The notes beneath the pieces are model-generated. The model did not search any database and was not told the origin of the DNA. It saw nothing but the letters and a program-made list of their open reading frames with translations. Below, piece after piece: positions 1 to 8,886 of a stretch of DNA of 61,438 nucleotides. Source of the stretch: CAVTWS01 sp964390555 (GTDB lineage: Bacteria; Actinomycetota; Acidimicrobiia; Acidimicrobiales; SHLQ01); contig CAYMJU010000115.1 of NCBI GenBank assembly GCA_964390555.1, forward strand, positions 1 to 61,438. The letters are read 5' to 3'. Both the position numbers and the translations under genes were made by a program. Positions within the stretch are counted from its first letter, which is position 1. Each line of letters begins with the position of its first letter.

Positions 1-598
1 TCAGATCTCCCAGCAGGTCGCGGAAGCGCGCCAGCTCGGGAGCCACGGCGAGGGCGGCGGGCTCGAGGTCGTTGCCGTGGTCTCCGCTCGGGCCACCGAG
101 CGAGTCCCAGGCCCGGTACACCTCCGGCGTCGGGCACCCGAACGGCGGCGTGAGGAGCGTGTACGTCTGCGGCACGAACGGCAGCGGGGTCACCACCTCG
201 CCGATCCCGGTCACCCGCGCCCGACCGCCGACGAGACAGAACGCGATGTCGGCGCCCAGCCGAGCGGCGGCATCGAGGTCGGTGAATCCGGCCCACCGGA
301 GAATCGCCGCGGCGTCGGCCGACCCACCTCCGAGACCGGCTCCGGCCGGGACGCGCTTGTGGACTCGCACCGATGCCCGCCGACCCGCGAGGCGAAGGGC
401 GCCGTGCACGAGCGAATCGGTGACATCGCCGATTTCGACCCCGACGAACTCGACCCCGTCACCGTCGGAATCGACGATCAGGGTGTCGGCCAGATCCAGC
501 GTGACCATCTCGGCGACGATGAGATGCATGCCGTCGCCGCGAATCCCCGTGACCGCCAGATCCAGCGTCAGCTTGGCGGGCGCGCGGAGCTCGATCAC
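1..598 (-). CDS. ispE: 4-diphosphocytidyl-2-C-methyl-D-erythritol kinase (partial, C-terminus outside window)
   Basis: This is a GHMP-family kinase of the MEP isoprenoid pathway, which phosphorylates the 2-hydroxyl of CDP-methylerythritol. The first 199 codons are visible and the frame is still open at base 1, so roughly the last third lies outside the window. The N-terminal APAKLTLDL motif and the ATP-binding loop PAGAGLGGGSADAAA (about residue 90) are diagnostic. The GTG start at 598-596 overlaps the ksgA stop in a GTGA arrangement, which points to translational coupling. The order ksgA-ispE is typical of Actinobacteria. The usual GYH of the substrate loop reads GMH here, a mild variation. 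Confidence 0.93.
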   Translation of the reverse strand, partial: MIELRAPAKLTLDLAVTGIRGDGMHLIVAEMVTLDLADTLIVDSDGDGVEFVGVEIGDVTDSLVHGALRLAGRRASVRVHKRVPAGAGLGGGSADAAAILRWAGFTDLDAAARLGADIAFCLVGGRARVTGIGEVVTPLPFVPQTYTLLTPPFGCPTPEVYRAWDSLGGPSGDHGNDLEPAALAVAPELARFRDLLGDL

Positions 599-1410
599 GA
601 TGCCGCCAGCCGGCACCACTCGTCGAGTGTGAGCGCTTCGGCGCGAGCCGTCGGGTCGACACCGCGCCGCACGACCTCGGCCGTAGACAGGTGCCCGGCG
701 AGCGACGACCGGATCATCTTGCGTCGCTGACCGAAACCCGACTCGACGATCGCCGCAAATCGCTCCTTGTCGACCTCGGGTGACGGCCGTCGCACGATGC
801 GCACGAGCACAGAGTCGACACGGGGCCGGGGATGAAAGACCGCCGCGGACACCCGGCCCACCACATCGGCTCGGGCGTGGAACGCCACCTTGGCGGTGGT
901 GATTCCACAGGCTCGCGTCCCGAGGGGGGCGGCGAGCCGCTCGCCTACCTCGGCTTGGACCATGACCAGCAGGCGCTCGACCTCGGGTACCGCGTCGAGG
1001 GTGTCCACCACCAGACCGGCGGCGATGTTGTACGGCAGGTTGGCGACCAGGTTCCACCCTCCGACGCCTCCGAGAGCATCCCGCCACCGCATCGTCGTGG
1101 CATCGTCGTGCACGACCGTCACGGAGCGACCCGCCGCTGAGCGACCCGCCACGACAGCACGAAGCGCCTCGACGAGACGCCGATCGGACTCGATCGCCGT
1201 CACCGACGCGCCAGCCTCGGCGAGGGCGAGGGTGAGCGAACCGAGTCCGGCTCCGATCTCTACGACCCGGTCGCCCGGTGCGACGCCGGCCAACTCGACG
1301 ATGCGGCGCACCGTGTTCGGGTCGACCACGAAGTTCTGACCGAGCGCCCGGCTCGGCGTGGCGCCGACCGACTCGAGCAGCCGAATGATCTCGCGGCGTC
1401 CGTGGGTCAC
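595..1410 (-). CDS. ksgA: 16S rRNA (adenine1518-N6/adenine1519-N6)-dimethyltransferase
   Basis: KsgA/RsmA uses SAM to dimethylate two adjacent adenines in helix 45 of 16S rRNA during 30S maturation. The 271-residue product has the family's normal length. It shows the N-terminal GQNFVVD segment, the SAM-binding EIGAGLGSLTLAL, an acidic ribose-binding residue in AIESD, and the catalytic NLPYNI motif. The open frame extends further upstream, but homology begins at the GTG at 1410, which I take as the start. It sits 13 bp after rpf and overlaps ispE by four bases, within the operon. Confidence 0.95.
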   Translation of the reverse strand: MTHGRREIIRLLESVGATPSRALGQNFVVDPNTVRRIVELAGVAPGDRVVEIGAGLGSLTLALAEAGASVTAIESDRRLVEALRAVVAGRSAAGRSVTVVHDDATTMRWRDALGGVGGWNLVANLPYNIAAGLVVDTLDAVPEVERLLVMVQAEVGERLAAPLGTRACGITTAKVAFHARADVVGRVSAAVFHPRPRVDSVLVRIVRRPSPEVDKERFAAIVESGFGQRRKMIRSSLAGHLSTAEVVRRGVDPTARAEALTLDEWCRLAAS

Positions 1411-1423
1411 GGCGTCGCGAGGC

Positions 1424-2182
1424 TCAGCCGAAAGCCGTGCGGCACACCGGCCAGGCTCCGGGACCCTGAATCTCGTACAAGGCGATAGCCATGGCGTCCT
1501 GGTCGGCCGGAGCCGCTGCGGCGGGATCGATCCCGACCAGGTGCGGGTAGCGGGCCGAAGCGATCCGATCCCACGTTGACTGGCTGAACTGGTAGGCGCC
1601 GCGATAGCGACCCGTACGGCTGACGGCGCCATAGTTGCCGCCCGACTCGCACCTGCGGAGTCGCTCCCACGCCTCAGCCGACGGTCCGGTCGACGATGGC
1701 GGTGGGGGCACGGTCGTCGCCGGTTCGGTCGGCGGCTCGGCGGGCGGTACGGCGGGAAGTGCCGGTGCGGTAGCGCTCGCGACAGGTGCTTCGGTCTCGA
1801 TGTCGGGCGGGGGCGCGGGCGGTGCGGTCGTCGTGGTGACGATCGAGGCGAGGAAGTTGTCGAGAGCCAGTTGCTCGTCGGCCTCAACCCGTTGGGCGAT
1901 CTCGATCGCTTCTTGAACGTTGCGCTCGCGCTCGGTGCTGTACGCCTCGTGCCACACCCGGGCTCGTTCCTCGAGCACGGTCACATCTATGCCGCCAACG
2001 CCCGCGGCGCGATTGAGACCTTGGGGCGCGCCGGAAGATACCGAGGCGCCGGCGACCTCGACTCGGGTGCCAGGCGGAGATTGTGGGGTTTTGAAGACGC
2101 CCGAGAGCCCGAAAGGCGTTGCGACCACGATGACCGCGGTGGCAATCACCCGTCGCGCGCTGAGCGCGTACTGGTTGCCCAC
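1424..2182 (-). CDS. Resuscitation-promoting factor-type secreted muralytic protein
   Basis: A 252-residue exported protein with an N-terminal hydrophobic segment (about residues 10-30), a middle region rich in Pro, Thr and Ala (about 100-165) and a C-terminal Rpf lysozyme-like domain (last 80 residues). That domain shows WERLRRCESGGNY with the catalytic Glu, then YRGAYQFSQSTW and the final GAWPVC. Rpf proteins cleave peptidoglycan and promote exit from dormancy. The gene occupies the position of rpfB between tatD and ksgA, but it lacks the DUF348 and G5 domains of mycobacterial RpfB, so it is a short version. GTG 2182 is chosen because a GGAG lies just upstream and no ATG precedes the signal segment. 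Confidence 0.85.
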   Translation of the reverse strand: MGNQYALSARRVIATAVIVVATPFGLSGVFKTPQSPPGTRVEVAGASVSSGAPQGLNRAAGVGGIDVTVLEERARVWHEAYSTERERNVQEAIEIAQRVEADEQLALDNFLASIVTTTTAPPAPPPDIETEAPVASATAPALPAVPPAEPPTEPATTVPPPPSSTGPSAEAWERLRRCESGGNYGAVSRTGRYRGAYQFSQSTWDRIASARYPHLVGIDPAAAAPADQDAMAIALYEIQGPGAWPVCRTAFG

Positions 2183-2244
2183 CAGAGCTCCGTCCCTTCC
2201 CCTTCTCTGGCCAAGGTCTGTGCGACCTGTGGGCTGGTGACCCA

Positions 2245-2274
2245 AATTTACACGGTGTCGTAACACAATTGCAA
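2245..2274 (-). promoter_or_regulatory. Candidate sigma-70-type promoter of the rpf-ksgA-ispE unit
   Basis: On the minus strand TTGCAA (2274-2269) and TAAATT (2250-2245) are separated by 18 bp, a good -35/-10 pair. They lie in an AT-richer patch of the 116-bp gap between tatD and rpf, and predict a leader of about 55 nt that ends in a GGAG ribosome-binding site. Confidence 0.5.
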
Positions 2275-2298
2275 CGACAGCCGCAGCGCGTGCCGGTG

Positions 2299-3057
2299 TC
2301 AGGCGGGGATCGAGTACACCGATCGCGTCGATTCGGTGACGACGACGGCCAGCTCGTCGGACGCCACGGCCCGAAGCGCAGCCACCGCTTCGCCTACCAC
2401 TCCCACCCACGCCGGCTGATTCGGCCGGCCGCGGTGAGGCACGGGAGCGAGGTACGGCGAGTCGGTTTCGATCAGGATCCGATCCACCGGGCACCATTGC
2501 GCAGCCGCCTGCACGTCGATCGCGGTCTTGAACGTCACGATCCCTGAGAACGACACGTAGGCACCCGATTCGACGCTGCGCGCCGCCTCGGCGACACCTC
2601 CGGTGAAGCAATGGATCACCGTCGGAGCCGGCCAACCGTGATGGTCGAGCATCTGGAACGTGTCCCGCCACGCCTCGCGGCTGTGGACCACGAGCGGTAG
2701 ACCGAGCTCGTGGGCCAGCTCGATCTGGGTCGCGAACGCCTGGCGCTGGATCGAGCGGGGCGAGTGGTCGTAGTGATAGTCGAGACCGGCCTCACCGATC
2801 GCCCGGACTCCAGGACGCCGGGCGAGATCGTCGATGGACGCCACACCGTTAGTGGCGTCGTGCGGGTGCAGGCCGACGGTCGCATACACACCTTGGTGGC
2901 GTTCAGCGAGCGCCAACGCCCGGCTCGACGACGCGGCATCGGTTCCGACGCTCACGATGGCGGCGACGCCGGCCGCTTTCGCCGCATCGAGCAGCTCGAC
3001 CACTTTCTCGTCGTCGTCGGGCAGGTGACAATGGTGATCGATCCATGTCGCCGTCAC
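2299..3057 (-). CDS. tatD: TatD family metal-dependent deoxyribonuclease
   Basis: A TIM-barrel metallohydrolase of 252 residues, the usual TatD length. Metal and active-site motifs appear in order: IDHHCHLPDD near the N-terminus, GEAGLDYHYD (metal-bridging Glu), VVHSREAW, IHCFTG and ETDSPYLAP near the C-terminus. Family members act as 3'-5' DNA/RNA exonucleases linked to DNA repair. The GTG start is four bases after the metG stop, so the gene is co-transcribed with metG, an arrangement common in Actinobacteria. Confidence 0.92.
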   Translation of the reverse strand: MTATWIDHHCHLPDDDEKVVELLDAAKAAGVAAIVSVGTDAASSSRALALAERHQGVYATVGLHPHDATNGVASIDDLARRPGVRAIGEAGLDYHYDHSPRSIQRQAFATQIELAHELGLPLVVHSREAWRDTFQMLDHHGWPAPTVIHCFTGGVAEAARSVESGAYVSFSGIVTFKTAIDVQAAAQWCPVDRILIETDSPYLAPVPHRGRPNQPAWVGVVGEAVAALRAVASDELAVVVTESTRSVYSIPA

Positions 3058-3061
3058 CGGA

Positions 3062-4591
3062 TCACGCCTTGAGGCGAGGGAAAAGAGGCTCGCCCACGGC
3101 GACGATCAAACCACCCGGGTAGCCGCCCCAGTCCGCCGCATCGGGGAGCCGTTGGTCGCTCACGGCGCCGGGCAGCCCCAGGCGGGTCCACGCTGCCTGC
3201 GAACCCCGGACGAGCGCCGGGCTGGCGAGCACGGCCACGATCCGGAGCGCCTCGAGGGCATCTCCCATCACGGCGTCGAGGGCGGGACCGGGCTCCTGCT
3301 TCCACGGCTCGTGACGCTGCAGGTACTCGTTGGTCTCGCGGATCAACCGCCACGTGGCCTCGAGGGCGACCGACGGCTGGACCCGATCCCAGGCCGCTGT
3401 CGCGTCGGCGACGACCCGGGCGGCGATGGGCGCGAGCGCCGACGCCGGATCGGGTGCCGGGCCGATGCCGCCACAGCTTCGACCCACCACCGTCGACACG
3501 CGCTGCAACAAGTTGCCGAATTGGTTGGCGAGGTCGGCGTTGTACCGGGCGAGCATCCCCTCGTAGCTGAAGTCGCCGTCGGGCCCGAAAGAGTTGTCCC
3601 GAAGCAGGTGGTAGCGGAAGCCGTCGACGCCGAACGCGGACCACCCGCGCGCCGGATCACCATCGACGAGGTCGGCGGGGGCGATGCTGTTCAACCGCGA
3701 CTTGGACATCTTCTCGCCACCTACGAGGAGCCAGCCGTGGACGAGGAACCGCGGCAGGTCGGTGACCCCGGCCGCGAGCAACATGGCCGGCCAGTACACG
3801 CAGTGGAAGCGAATGATGTCCTTGCCGATGATGTGGTGAACCGCCGGCCACCACGTCGCAAAGCGTTCTTCATCGATGCCGTAGCCCACCGCAGTCGCGT
3901 AGTTGATGAGCGCGTCGTACCAGACGTAGAAGACGTGCCCGTCGTCCCACGGGACCGGTACCCCCCAGTCGATCGACGTCCGGCTGATCGACACGTCCTC
4001 GAGCCCCTGCCGGAGCAGGCCGAGCACCTCGTTGCGGTAACCCTCGGGTCGCACTGCAGCCGGATTGTTCGAGTAGTACTCGAGCAACGGCTCGGTGAAC
4101 CGGGAAAGCGAGAAGAAGTAGTTCTCCTCTCGCATCTGCTCGGCCGGCCGCCCGTGAACGCGGCAGTTCCCGCCGTCGAGCTCGTCGTCGGTGTAGTAGG
4201 CCTCGCAAGCGACGCAATACAAGCCCTCGTAGACGCCCGTGCGGACGAAGCCGTTGTCGCGGGCCCGGCTCAGCAAGGTTTGCACGGCACGGTGATGGCG
4301 GGGTTCGGTCGTGCGGATGAAGTCGTCGTGGGCGATGTCGAGCGAAGCCCACGCGTCACCGAAGCGCACGCTGGTCTGGTCCGCTTGCTGGAGCGGCGTG
4401 AGACCGTTGGCCTCTGCCGCCCGCTGGATCTTCAGTCCATGTTCATCGGTTCCGGTGAGGAACCACGTGTCATCGCCGATGAGCCGGTGCCAGCGGGCGA
4501 GCGCGTCGGCCACCACGGTCGTGTACGCATGCCCGATGTGCGGGGCGTCGTTGACGTAGTAGATGGGCGTGGTGACGTAGAAGCGAGCCAC
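3062..4591 (-). CDS. metG: Methionyl-tRNA synthetase
   Basis: A class I aminoacyl-tRNA synthetase of 509 residues that charges tRNA-Met. The HIGH signature reads APHIGHAYT (about residues 15-23) and KMSKS lies near residue 295 within GGEKMSKSRLNS. A single zinc-knuckle-like Cys set (YCVACEAYY) sits in the connective peptide, and the anticodon-binding domain follows. There is no C-terminal EMAP/Trbp111 domain, matching the short actinobacterial form. GTG 4591 lies 6 nt downstream of a TACGCT -10 element, so the mRNA is probably leaderless. It is the first gene of the metG-tatD unit. Confidence 0.96.
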   Translation of the reverse strand: MARFYVTTPIYYVNDAPHIGHAYTTVVADALARWHRLIGDDTWFLTGTDEHGLKIQRAAEANGLTPLQQADQTSVRFGDAWASLDIAHDDFIRTTEPRHHRAVQTLLSRARDNGFVRTGVYEGLYCVACEAYYTDDELDGGNCRVHGRPAEQMREENYFFSLSRFTEPLLEYYSNNPAAVRPEGYRNEVLGLLRQGLEDVSISRTSIDWGVPVPWDDGHVFYVWYDALINYATAVGYGIDEERFATWWPAVHHIIGKDIIRFHCVYWPAMLLAAGVTDLPRFLVHGWLLVGGEKMSKSRLNSIAPADLVDGDPARGWSAFGVDGFRYHLLRDNSFGPDGDFSYEGMLARYNADLANQFGNLLQRVSTVVGRSCGGIGPAPDPASALAPIAARVVADATAAWDRVQPSVALEATWRLIRETNEYLQRHEPWKQEPGPALDAVMGDALEALRIVAVLASPALVRGSQAAWTRLGLPGAVSDQRLPDAADWGGYPGGLIVAVGEPLFPRLKA

Positions 4592-4597
4592 CGAAGG

Positions 4598-4603
4598 AGC
4601 GTA
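4598..4603 (-). promoter_or_regulatory. Leaderless-type -10 element of metG
   Basis: TACGCT on the minus strand lies 6 nt before the GTG start of metG, with no Shine-Dalgarno sequence between. It is one of several TAnnnT-N5-10-start arrangements in this window. Confidence 0.5.
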
Positions 4604-4666
4604 GCGAGGACCACCCCTAGGACCCCGGGGAATTCAACTCGGAGCGCCAGATGCCGACGGTCAGGT

Positions 4667-7069
4667 GTGGCCCAGATCGGCGTCGATCCCCAACCGGTTC
4701 CGGCGAGCCTGCTCGCGATCGCCGGCGCGCGTGGGGCGGACCTGATCGAGCGTCTCGAGGATCTCGTCGCGTCGATCGGGTTCCAGTTCGGGCACGACGA
4801 GGTCACGCTGACCGTCGCCACGTCGCTCAACACGGCCCGCCGGACCGTGTCCTGGTTGCGCCCGGGTACTCGGTCGACCACCGACTGCGAGCCGCTGCTC
4901 GCCACGCCACTGCCGGCCATCGACGGGGTGCACGGCGAGCTGAAGGCGTGGGCCCGCCGGGCCAGCAACGATGTCGACACCTACGCCGACGTGATGCTCT
5001 CGGGCGTGACGGTCCTGATCGCCGAAGCGGTCGCTCGCGACGAGATGACACGCCGGTTCGAGGCCGCGTTCGACCACGGAGCTGTCGGGTTCAGCATTCG
5101 GGAGGCCGATGGCCTGTTGCTCGAGTGCAACACGCGTTACGCGGAGATGGTCGGGAGTACGGTCACCGAGCTGATCGGTGGTCGCCCACCCGGGGTCGTT
5201 CACCCCGACGACCTGCCGGGTGTCCACGAGCGGGTACAGCAGACGATCGAAAGCGGTCAGCAGCACCTGATCCATGAGTTCCGGATGCTGAAGGGCGGCT
5301 CGCTCGACGACGTCCGCTGGTGCCGATCGACGTCGACGGCAGTGCGTTGGGGCGACGGGTCACTCCGTTACATGATGGCGGTGTTCGAGGACATCCACGA
5401 GCGCAAGGTCGGCGAGCAGGCCCTGAAGGAGTCCGAGCTGCGCTACCGCGGGCTGATCGAACACGCGCCCATGGTCGTGCTGAACATCGGCCCCGACGAC
5501 CGCATCGGCTTCGCCAGCTCCGAGGTGTACGTCGCCCTCGGCCTCGATCCGGAGTCGCTGCCCGGTGAACCGTTGCAGAGGCTCGGACTCGGCCTCGACG
5601 AGCTCGGCGCATGGACCCAGGCGATGCGCAACGTGCGCTCGACAGGGCTCGACACCGAGATCGAAACCCGATTCTCGACTGGCCGCGGTGATCGCTGGCT
5701 GTCGGGTCGTATCGCTCCGAGCGGCACCGACGGGTCCGTCACCGTGTACGCCTTCGACGTAACCGAGCGGCATCGGATGCAGGCGCAGATCGAGCATGCC
5801 GCCCGCCACGATCCGCTGACCGGCCTCGCCAATCGCACCATGTTCCTCCAACAGATCGACGAGGCCCTGCGACGACAGCGCCGCTACCGCGGACCGCTCG
5901 CCGTGCTGTTCGTCGACCTCGACCGGTTCAAGGTGGTGAACGATCACCTGGGCCACGCCGCAGGTGATCAAGTCTTGAGCCAGGTCGCGAAACGACTGGT
6001 GTCGACCGTCCGCGACATCGACTCGGTCGGCCGGCTCGGAGGCGACGAGTTCGTCGTTCTGCTCGAGAACTGCGGCTCCCCGGACAGCATCAACGTGATG
6101 GCCGATCGGGTGCGAGAGGTCCTGTCCCAGCCGTTCGTAGTCGATGCCTCGGGGTTCACGATCACGGCCAGCGTCGGAGTCGTCGTCCATTTCGGTGGGC
6201 CGGCGTTGCCCGACGAGCTCGTCCGCGACGCCGACCGCGCCATGTACCGCGCCAAGCGAAACGGGCGCGATCGCGTCGAGGTGTTCGACGACGGGCTCCG
6301 AGACGAGGTAGCCGCCCGCGCCGCGACCGAGGCGGCCCTGCGTCGGGCCTTGCCGAGGGGCGAGCTCGATCTGTACGTACAACCGGAAGTCGACCTCCGT
6401 AGTCGCCGAATCGTCGGCTGCGAAGCCCTGGTGCGCTGGCTGCACCCCGAGCGCGGACTGCTCGCGGCCGCCGAGTTCGTCGAGCTGGCCGAAGAGAGTG
6501 GCGTGATCGTCGACATCGACACGTGGATGGTGCGCGAGTCGTTGCGCTGGTTGGCGCGCTGGCGCACCGCGGGCCACGACGTCCACTGTCGAATCAACCT
6601 GTCGCGCCGGAGCCTGGTCGCCCACCGCATCGGCGAGGTTATCGCAGCGGAGCTCGCGTCCACCGGGGTCGACCCGGCCAGCGTCGGGTTCGAGGTGACC
6701 GAGAGCGCGGTGGCCTTCGACATCGACGCCATGCGCGCTGCCGTCAAGGGCATCCGCGCCCTCGGGACCACCATCGCCATCGACGACTTCGGCACCGGCT
6801 ACAGCTCCCTGTCGATGCTGCGTTCGTTCGAAGTCGACGTGTTGAAGCTCGACCGATCGTTCGTATCGAGCCTCGGAGAGGATCACGAGGCCGACGCCAT
6901 CGTCGAGACCGTCGTGTCGCTCGCCCAGGCCCTCGACTTGATGATGGTCGCCGAAGGCGTCGAGACCGAAGCCCAGGCGGCGCGTCTGGTCGAGCTCGGA
7001 TGCCCGCGTGCTCAGGGTTGGTTGTTCGGCCGCCCGATACCCGCATCGCAGTTCATCGCTCTTCTGTAG
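4667..7069 (+). CDS. PAS-PAS-GGDEF-EAL bifunctional c-di-GMP enzyme
   Basis: A cytoplasmic 800-residue signalling protein with no transmembrane segment seen. The first ~120 residues match no family I can name. PAS domains follow at about 125-245 and 259-370, a diguanylate cyclase domain from about 379 with an intact RLGGDEF motif (~459), and an EAL phosphodiesterase domain from about 565. The inhibitory RxxD site (RDID, five residues before GGDEF) is present, as are CEALVRW, DDFGTGYSSL, LKLDRSFV and AEGVET in the EAL domain. Both activities therefore look competent, and the PAS domains probably select between them. GTG 4667 is the first usable start after the divergent metG; the open frame extends upstream antisense to metG but is not coding there. 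Its ribosome-binding site is weak. Confidence 0.9.
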   Translation: MAQIGVDPQPVPASLLAIAGARGADLIERLEDLVASIGFQFGHDEVTLTVATSLNTARRTVSWLRPGTRSTTDCEPLLATPLPAIDGVHGELKAWARRASNDVDTYADVMLSGVTVLIAEAVARDEMTRRFEAAFDHGAVGFSIREADGLLLECNTRYAEMVGSTVTELIGGRPPGVVHPDDLPGVHERVQQTIESGQQHLIHEFRMLKGGSLDDVRWCRSTSTAVRWGDGSLRYMMAVFEDIHERKVGEQALKESELRYRGLIEHAPMVVLNIGPDDRIGFASSEVYVALGLDPESLPGEPLQRLGLGLDELGAWTQAMRNVRSTGLDTEIETRFSTGRGDRWLSGRIAPSGTDGSVTVYAFDVTERHRMQAQIEHAARHDPLTGLANRTMFLQQIDEALRRQRRYRGPLAVLFVDLDRFKVVNDHLGHAAGDQVLSQVAKRLVSTVRDIDSVGRLGGDEFVVLLENCGSPDSINVMADRVREVLSQPFVVDASGFTITASVGVVVHFGGPALPDELVRDADRAMYRAKRNGRDRVEVFDDGLRDEVAARAATEAALRRALPRGELDLYVQPEVDLRSRRIVGCEALVRWLHPERGLLAAAEFVELAEESGVIVDIDTWMVRESLRWLARWRTAGHDVHCRINLSRRSLVAHRIGEVIAAELASTGVDPASVGFEVTESAVAFDIDAMRAAVKGIRALGTTIAIDDFGTGYSSLSMLRSFEVDVLKLDRSFVSSLGEDHEADAIVETVVSLAQALDLMMVAEGVETEAQAARLVELGCPRAQGWLFGRPIPASQFIALL

Positions 7070-7102
7070 GGCCGATCGGTCCTACCGTTGGATGGCGGAG
7101 TG

Positions 7103-7121
7103 GCCGCCAGACTGGCGGCCC
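7103..7121. terminator. Hairpin between convergent genes
   Basis: A perfect 8-bp stem (GGCCGCCA / TGGCGGCC) with a 3-nt loop lies in the 81-bp gap between the convergent c-di-GMP gene and the secreted-protein gene. There is no U-tract, so its role as a bidirectional terminator is inferred from position. Confidence 0.4.
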
Positions 7122-7150
7122 CCGACGCGAACTCAGCTGTCCGGAGTCGA

Positions 7151-7972
7151 TCAGGCGCCGGGGTTTGCCGGCTCGATCACGACGTTGCCTTCCGGGATCT
7201 CGCCGACGATACCGAGGTCGTAGGCCACCGGATCGTTGCCGATCAGATCGCCCAGCAGGCCGGCGTTGCCGGCTTGTACCGACACATCACCCGTGAAATC
7301 GAGGTGGAACTGCATGCCCGTTATCACTTGCTGGGATCGGACATCGGTGGTCCCGTGGCGGCCCCACCAGTGCGCGATGAACGGGCTCGGGAAGCTGACT
7401 TCGGCCCCGATGATCCCTTCGGCTTCGTAGCGCGGCGACGCATCGATCGCCGCCCCTGTGGGGCTGACCTCGATATCGAGATTCGGATCGACTCGGGCAT
7501 TTGCCCCGGCGCGATTCATCGCCGACGCGAGTCGAGGCGAGTCGGTCACGAACTCCATCTGGAAGTTGTCGAGCCCGGTGCCGGGGTACGCATCGAGGTC
7601 CTCGGCATCGGTGAGGGCGGTGATCACGCCGATCTGGGCAAGGTTGACCTCACCGCGCTCCACCCCGTTGATCCGATGCTCGGCGCAGTTCACCGTGCGG
7701 ACGATGATCACGGCCACGTCGGCCGGGGGCACGCTGCCGAAGTCACCGAACCCGTAGGTGGTGTCGAAGTCGGCGGGGAGCGCACCGTCCAGCAGACCGC
7801 GGTCGATGTGCTCGAGACCGATGAACTCGGCGCAGTCCGTGTAGGTGACCGTGAGCGGTGGACCTCCCGCAGCACCCGCCGGCGCGGGAGTCAAGAGGCC
7901 GAGTCCGATAGCGCCCAGCCCTGCCGCGGCGCCGGCTCGGCGCCGCCCTGGGTTGACGTGCTTGTGCGACAT
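7151..7972 (-). CDS. Secreted protein of unknown function
   Basis: I do not recognise the family. The 273-residue product starts MSHKHVNPGRRR and has a hydrophobic stretch ending in a likely signal-peptidase site (APAGAAGG, about residue 35). The mature part is acidic, contains two Cys (in TDCAEF and VNCAEH) and has no membrane segment, suggesting an extracellular globular protein. ATG 7972 is preferred over the longer open frame because GGAG lies 8 nt upstream. The gene is a single unit between convergent and same-strand neighbours and carries its own leader. Confidence 0.6.
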   Translation of the reverse strand: MSHKHVNPGRRRAGAAAGLGAIGLGLLTPAPAGAAGGPPLTVTYTDCAEFIGLEHIDRGLLDGALPADFDTTYGFGDFGSVPPADVAVIIVRTVNCAEHRINGVERGEVNLAQIGVITALTDAEDLDAYPGTGLDNFQMEFVTDSPRLASAMNRAGANARVDPNLDIEVSPTGAAIDASPRYEAEGIIGAEVSFPSPFIAHWWGRHGTTDVRSQQVITGMQFHLDFTGDVSVQAGNAGLLGDLIGNDPVAYDLGIVGEIPEGNVVIEPANPGA

Positions 7973-8046
7973 TGGGTGAGCTCCAGTTTCAACGGTGGCT
8001 GTCGCGGTCCTTATCGTCGCCCGGTCGTCGTAACTTGAAACGTTTG

Positions 8047-8886
8047 TCACCCTTGGTGAGATGCGCTCAGCGCCAGCTCGTAGACTCGACGCCGGCTGAC
8101 TCCGAACCGGGCGGCCACGATTGCCGCCGCATCTCGGTTGGAGCGGCCCGACGACGTCTCGATCACCAGCTCGGAGCGCAGGCGCGCGTCGTCGGGTGCG
8201 GGACCGGGCATGGCCCCGCCCACGACGACCACGAGCTCGCCACGGACGGGCGTCGCCGCGGCCCAGGCCGCGGCGCCAGTGAGCGACCCGCGCCAGACCT
8301 CTTCGTGAAGTTTGGTCAGCTCACGGCACACCGCCACCGGCCGCTCGGCGCCGAAGTAGTCCGCGAGATCGACCAGGGTGTCAGCCAACCGGTGGGGCGA
8401 CTCGAAGACGACGATCGTGCGGCGCTCCTCGGCCAGCTCGACGAGCCGGTCGCGGCGCGCCGAGCCCCGACGAGGCAGGAACCCTTCGAACACGAACCGA
8501 CCGGTCGGTAGCCCGCTGACCGACAACGCGGCCACGACCGCCGATGGCCCCGGCACGACCAACACCGGCAGGCCGGCGTCTGCGGCCGCGCGCACGAACC
8601 GCTCCCCCGGGTCGGCGATCGCCGGCGACCCGGCGTCGGTTACCAGCGCGACCACAGCGCCCTCGAGCATGAGCGTCACGAGGCGCTGAGACTCGCGCTC
8701 CTCGGTGTGGTCGTTGAGCACCACGAGGCGGCTTGCGGTCATGCCGCACAACTGGAGTAGCCGGCCCGTCCGGCGCGTGTCCTCGCACGCCACCACATCG
8801 GCTGACTCGATGGCCTCGCGGGAGCGTGGTGACAGGTCGCCCAGGTTGCCGATCGGGGTGGCGACGACGACGAGCGAGCCGCTCAT
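8047..8886 (-). CDS. rsmI: 16S rRNA (cytidine1402-2'-O)-methyltransferase
   Basis: A tetrapyrrole-methylase-fold SAM methyltransferase that modifies C1402 in the ribosomal P site. The 279-residue product starts MSGSLVVVATPIGNLGD, and shows ACEDTRRTGRLL, VTDAGSPAIADPG and VPGPSAVVAALSVSGLP in the expected order. The C-terminal ~50 residues carry the helix-turn-helix-like tail seen in the family. ATG 8886 overlaps the stop of the upstream DUF192 gene (ATGA), implying coupled translation. Confidence 0.94.
   Translation of the reverse strand: MSGSLVVVATPIGNLGDLSPRSREAIESADVVACEDTRRTGRLLQLCGMTASRLVVLNDHTEERESQRLVTLMLEGAVVALVTDAGSPAIADPGERFVRAAADAGLPVLVVPGPSAVVAALSVSGLPTGRFVFEGFLPRRGSARRDRLVELAEERRTIVVFESPHRLADTLVDLADYFGAERPVAVCRELTKLHEEVWRGSLTGAAAWAAATPVRGELVVVVGGAMPGPAPDDARLRSELVIETSSGRSNRDAAAIVAARFGVSRRRVYELALSASHQG

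Noticed and set aside
2183..2298. Possible c-di-AMP riboswitch before rpf
   Set aside because: The gap is only 116 bp and the leader after the promoter only about 55 nt, too short for that riboswitch; no matching conserved core was seen.
3152..4666. Long open frame upstream of the c-di-GMP enzyme on the plus strand
   Set aside because: It is antisense to metG, whose domains are unambiguous. The protein-like signal begins only near 4667.
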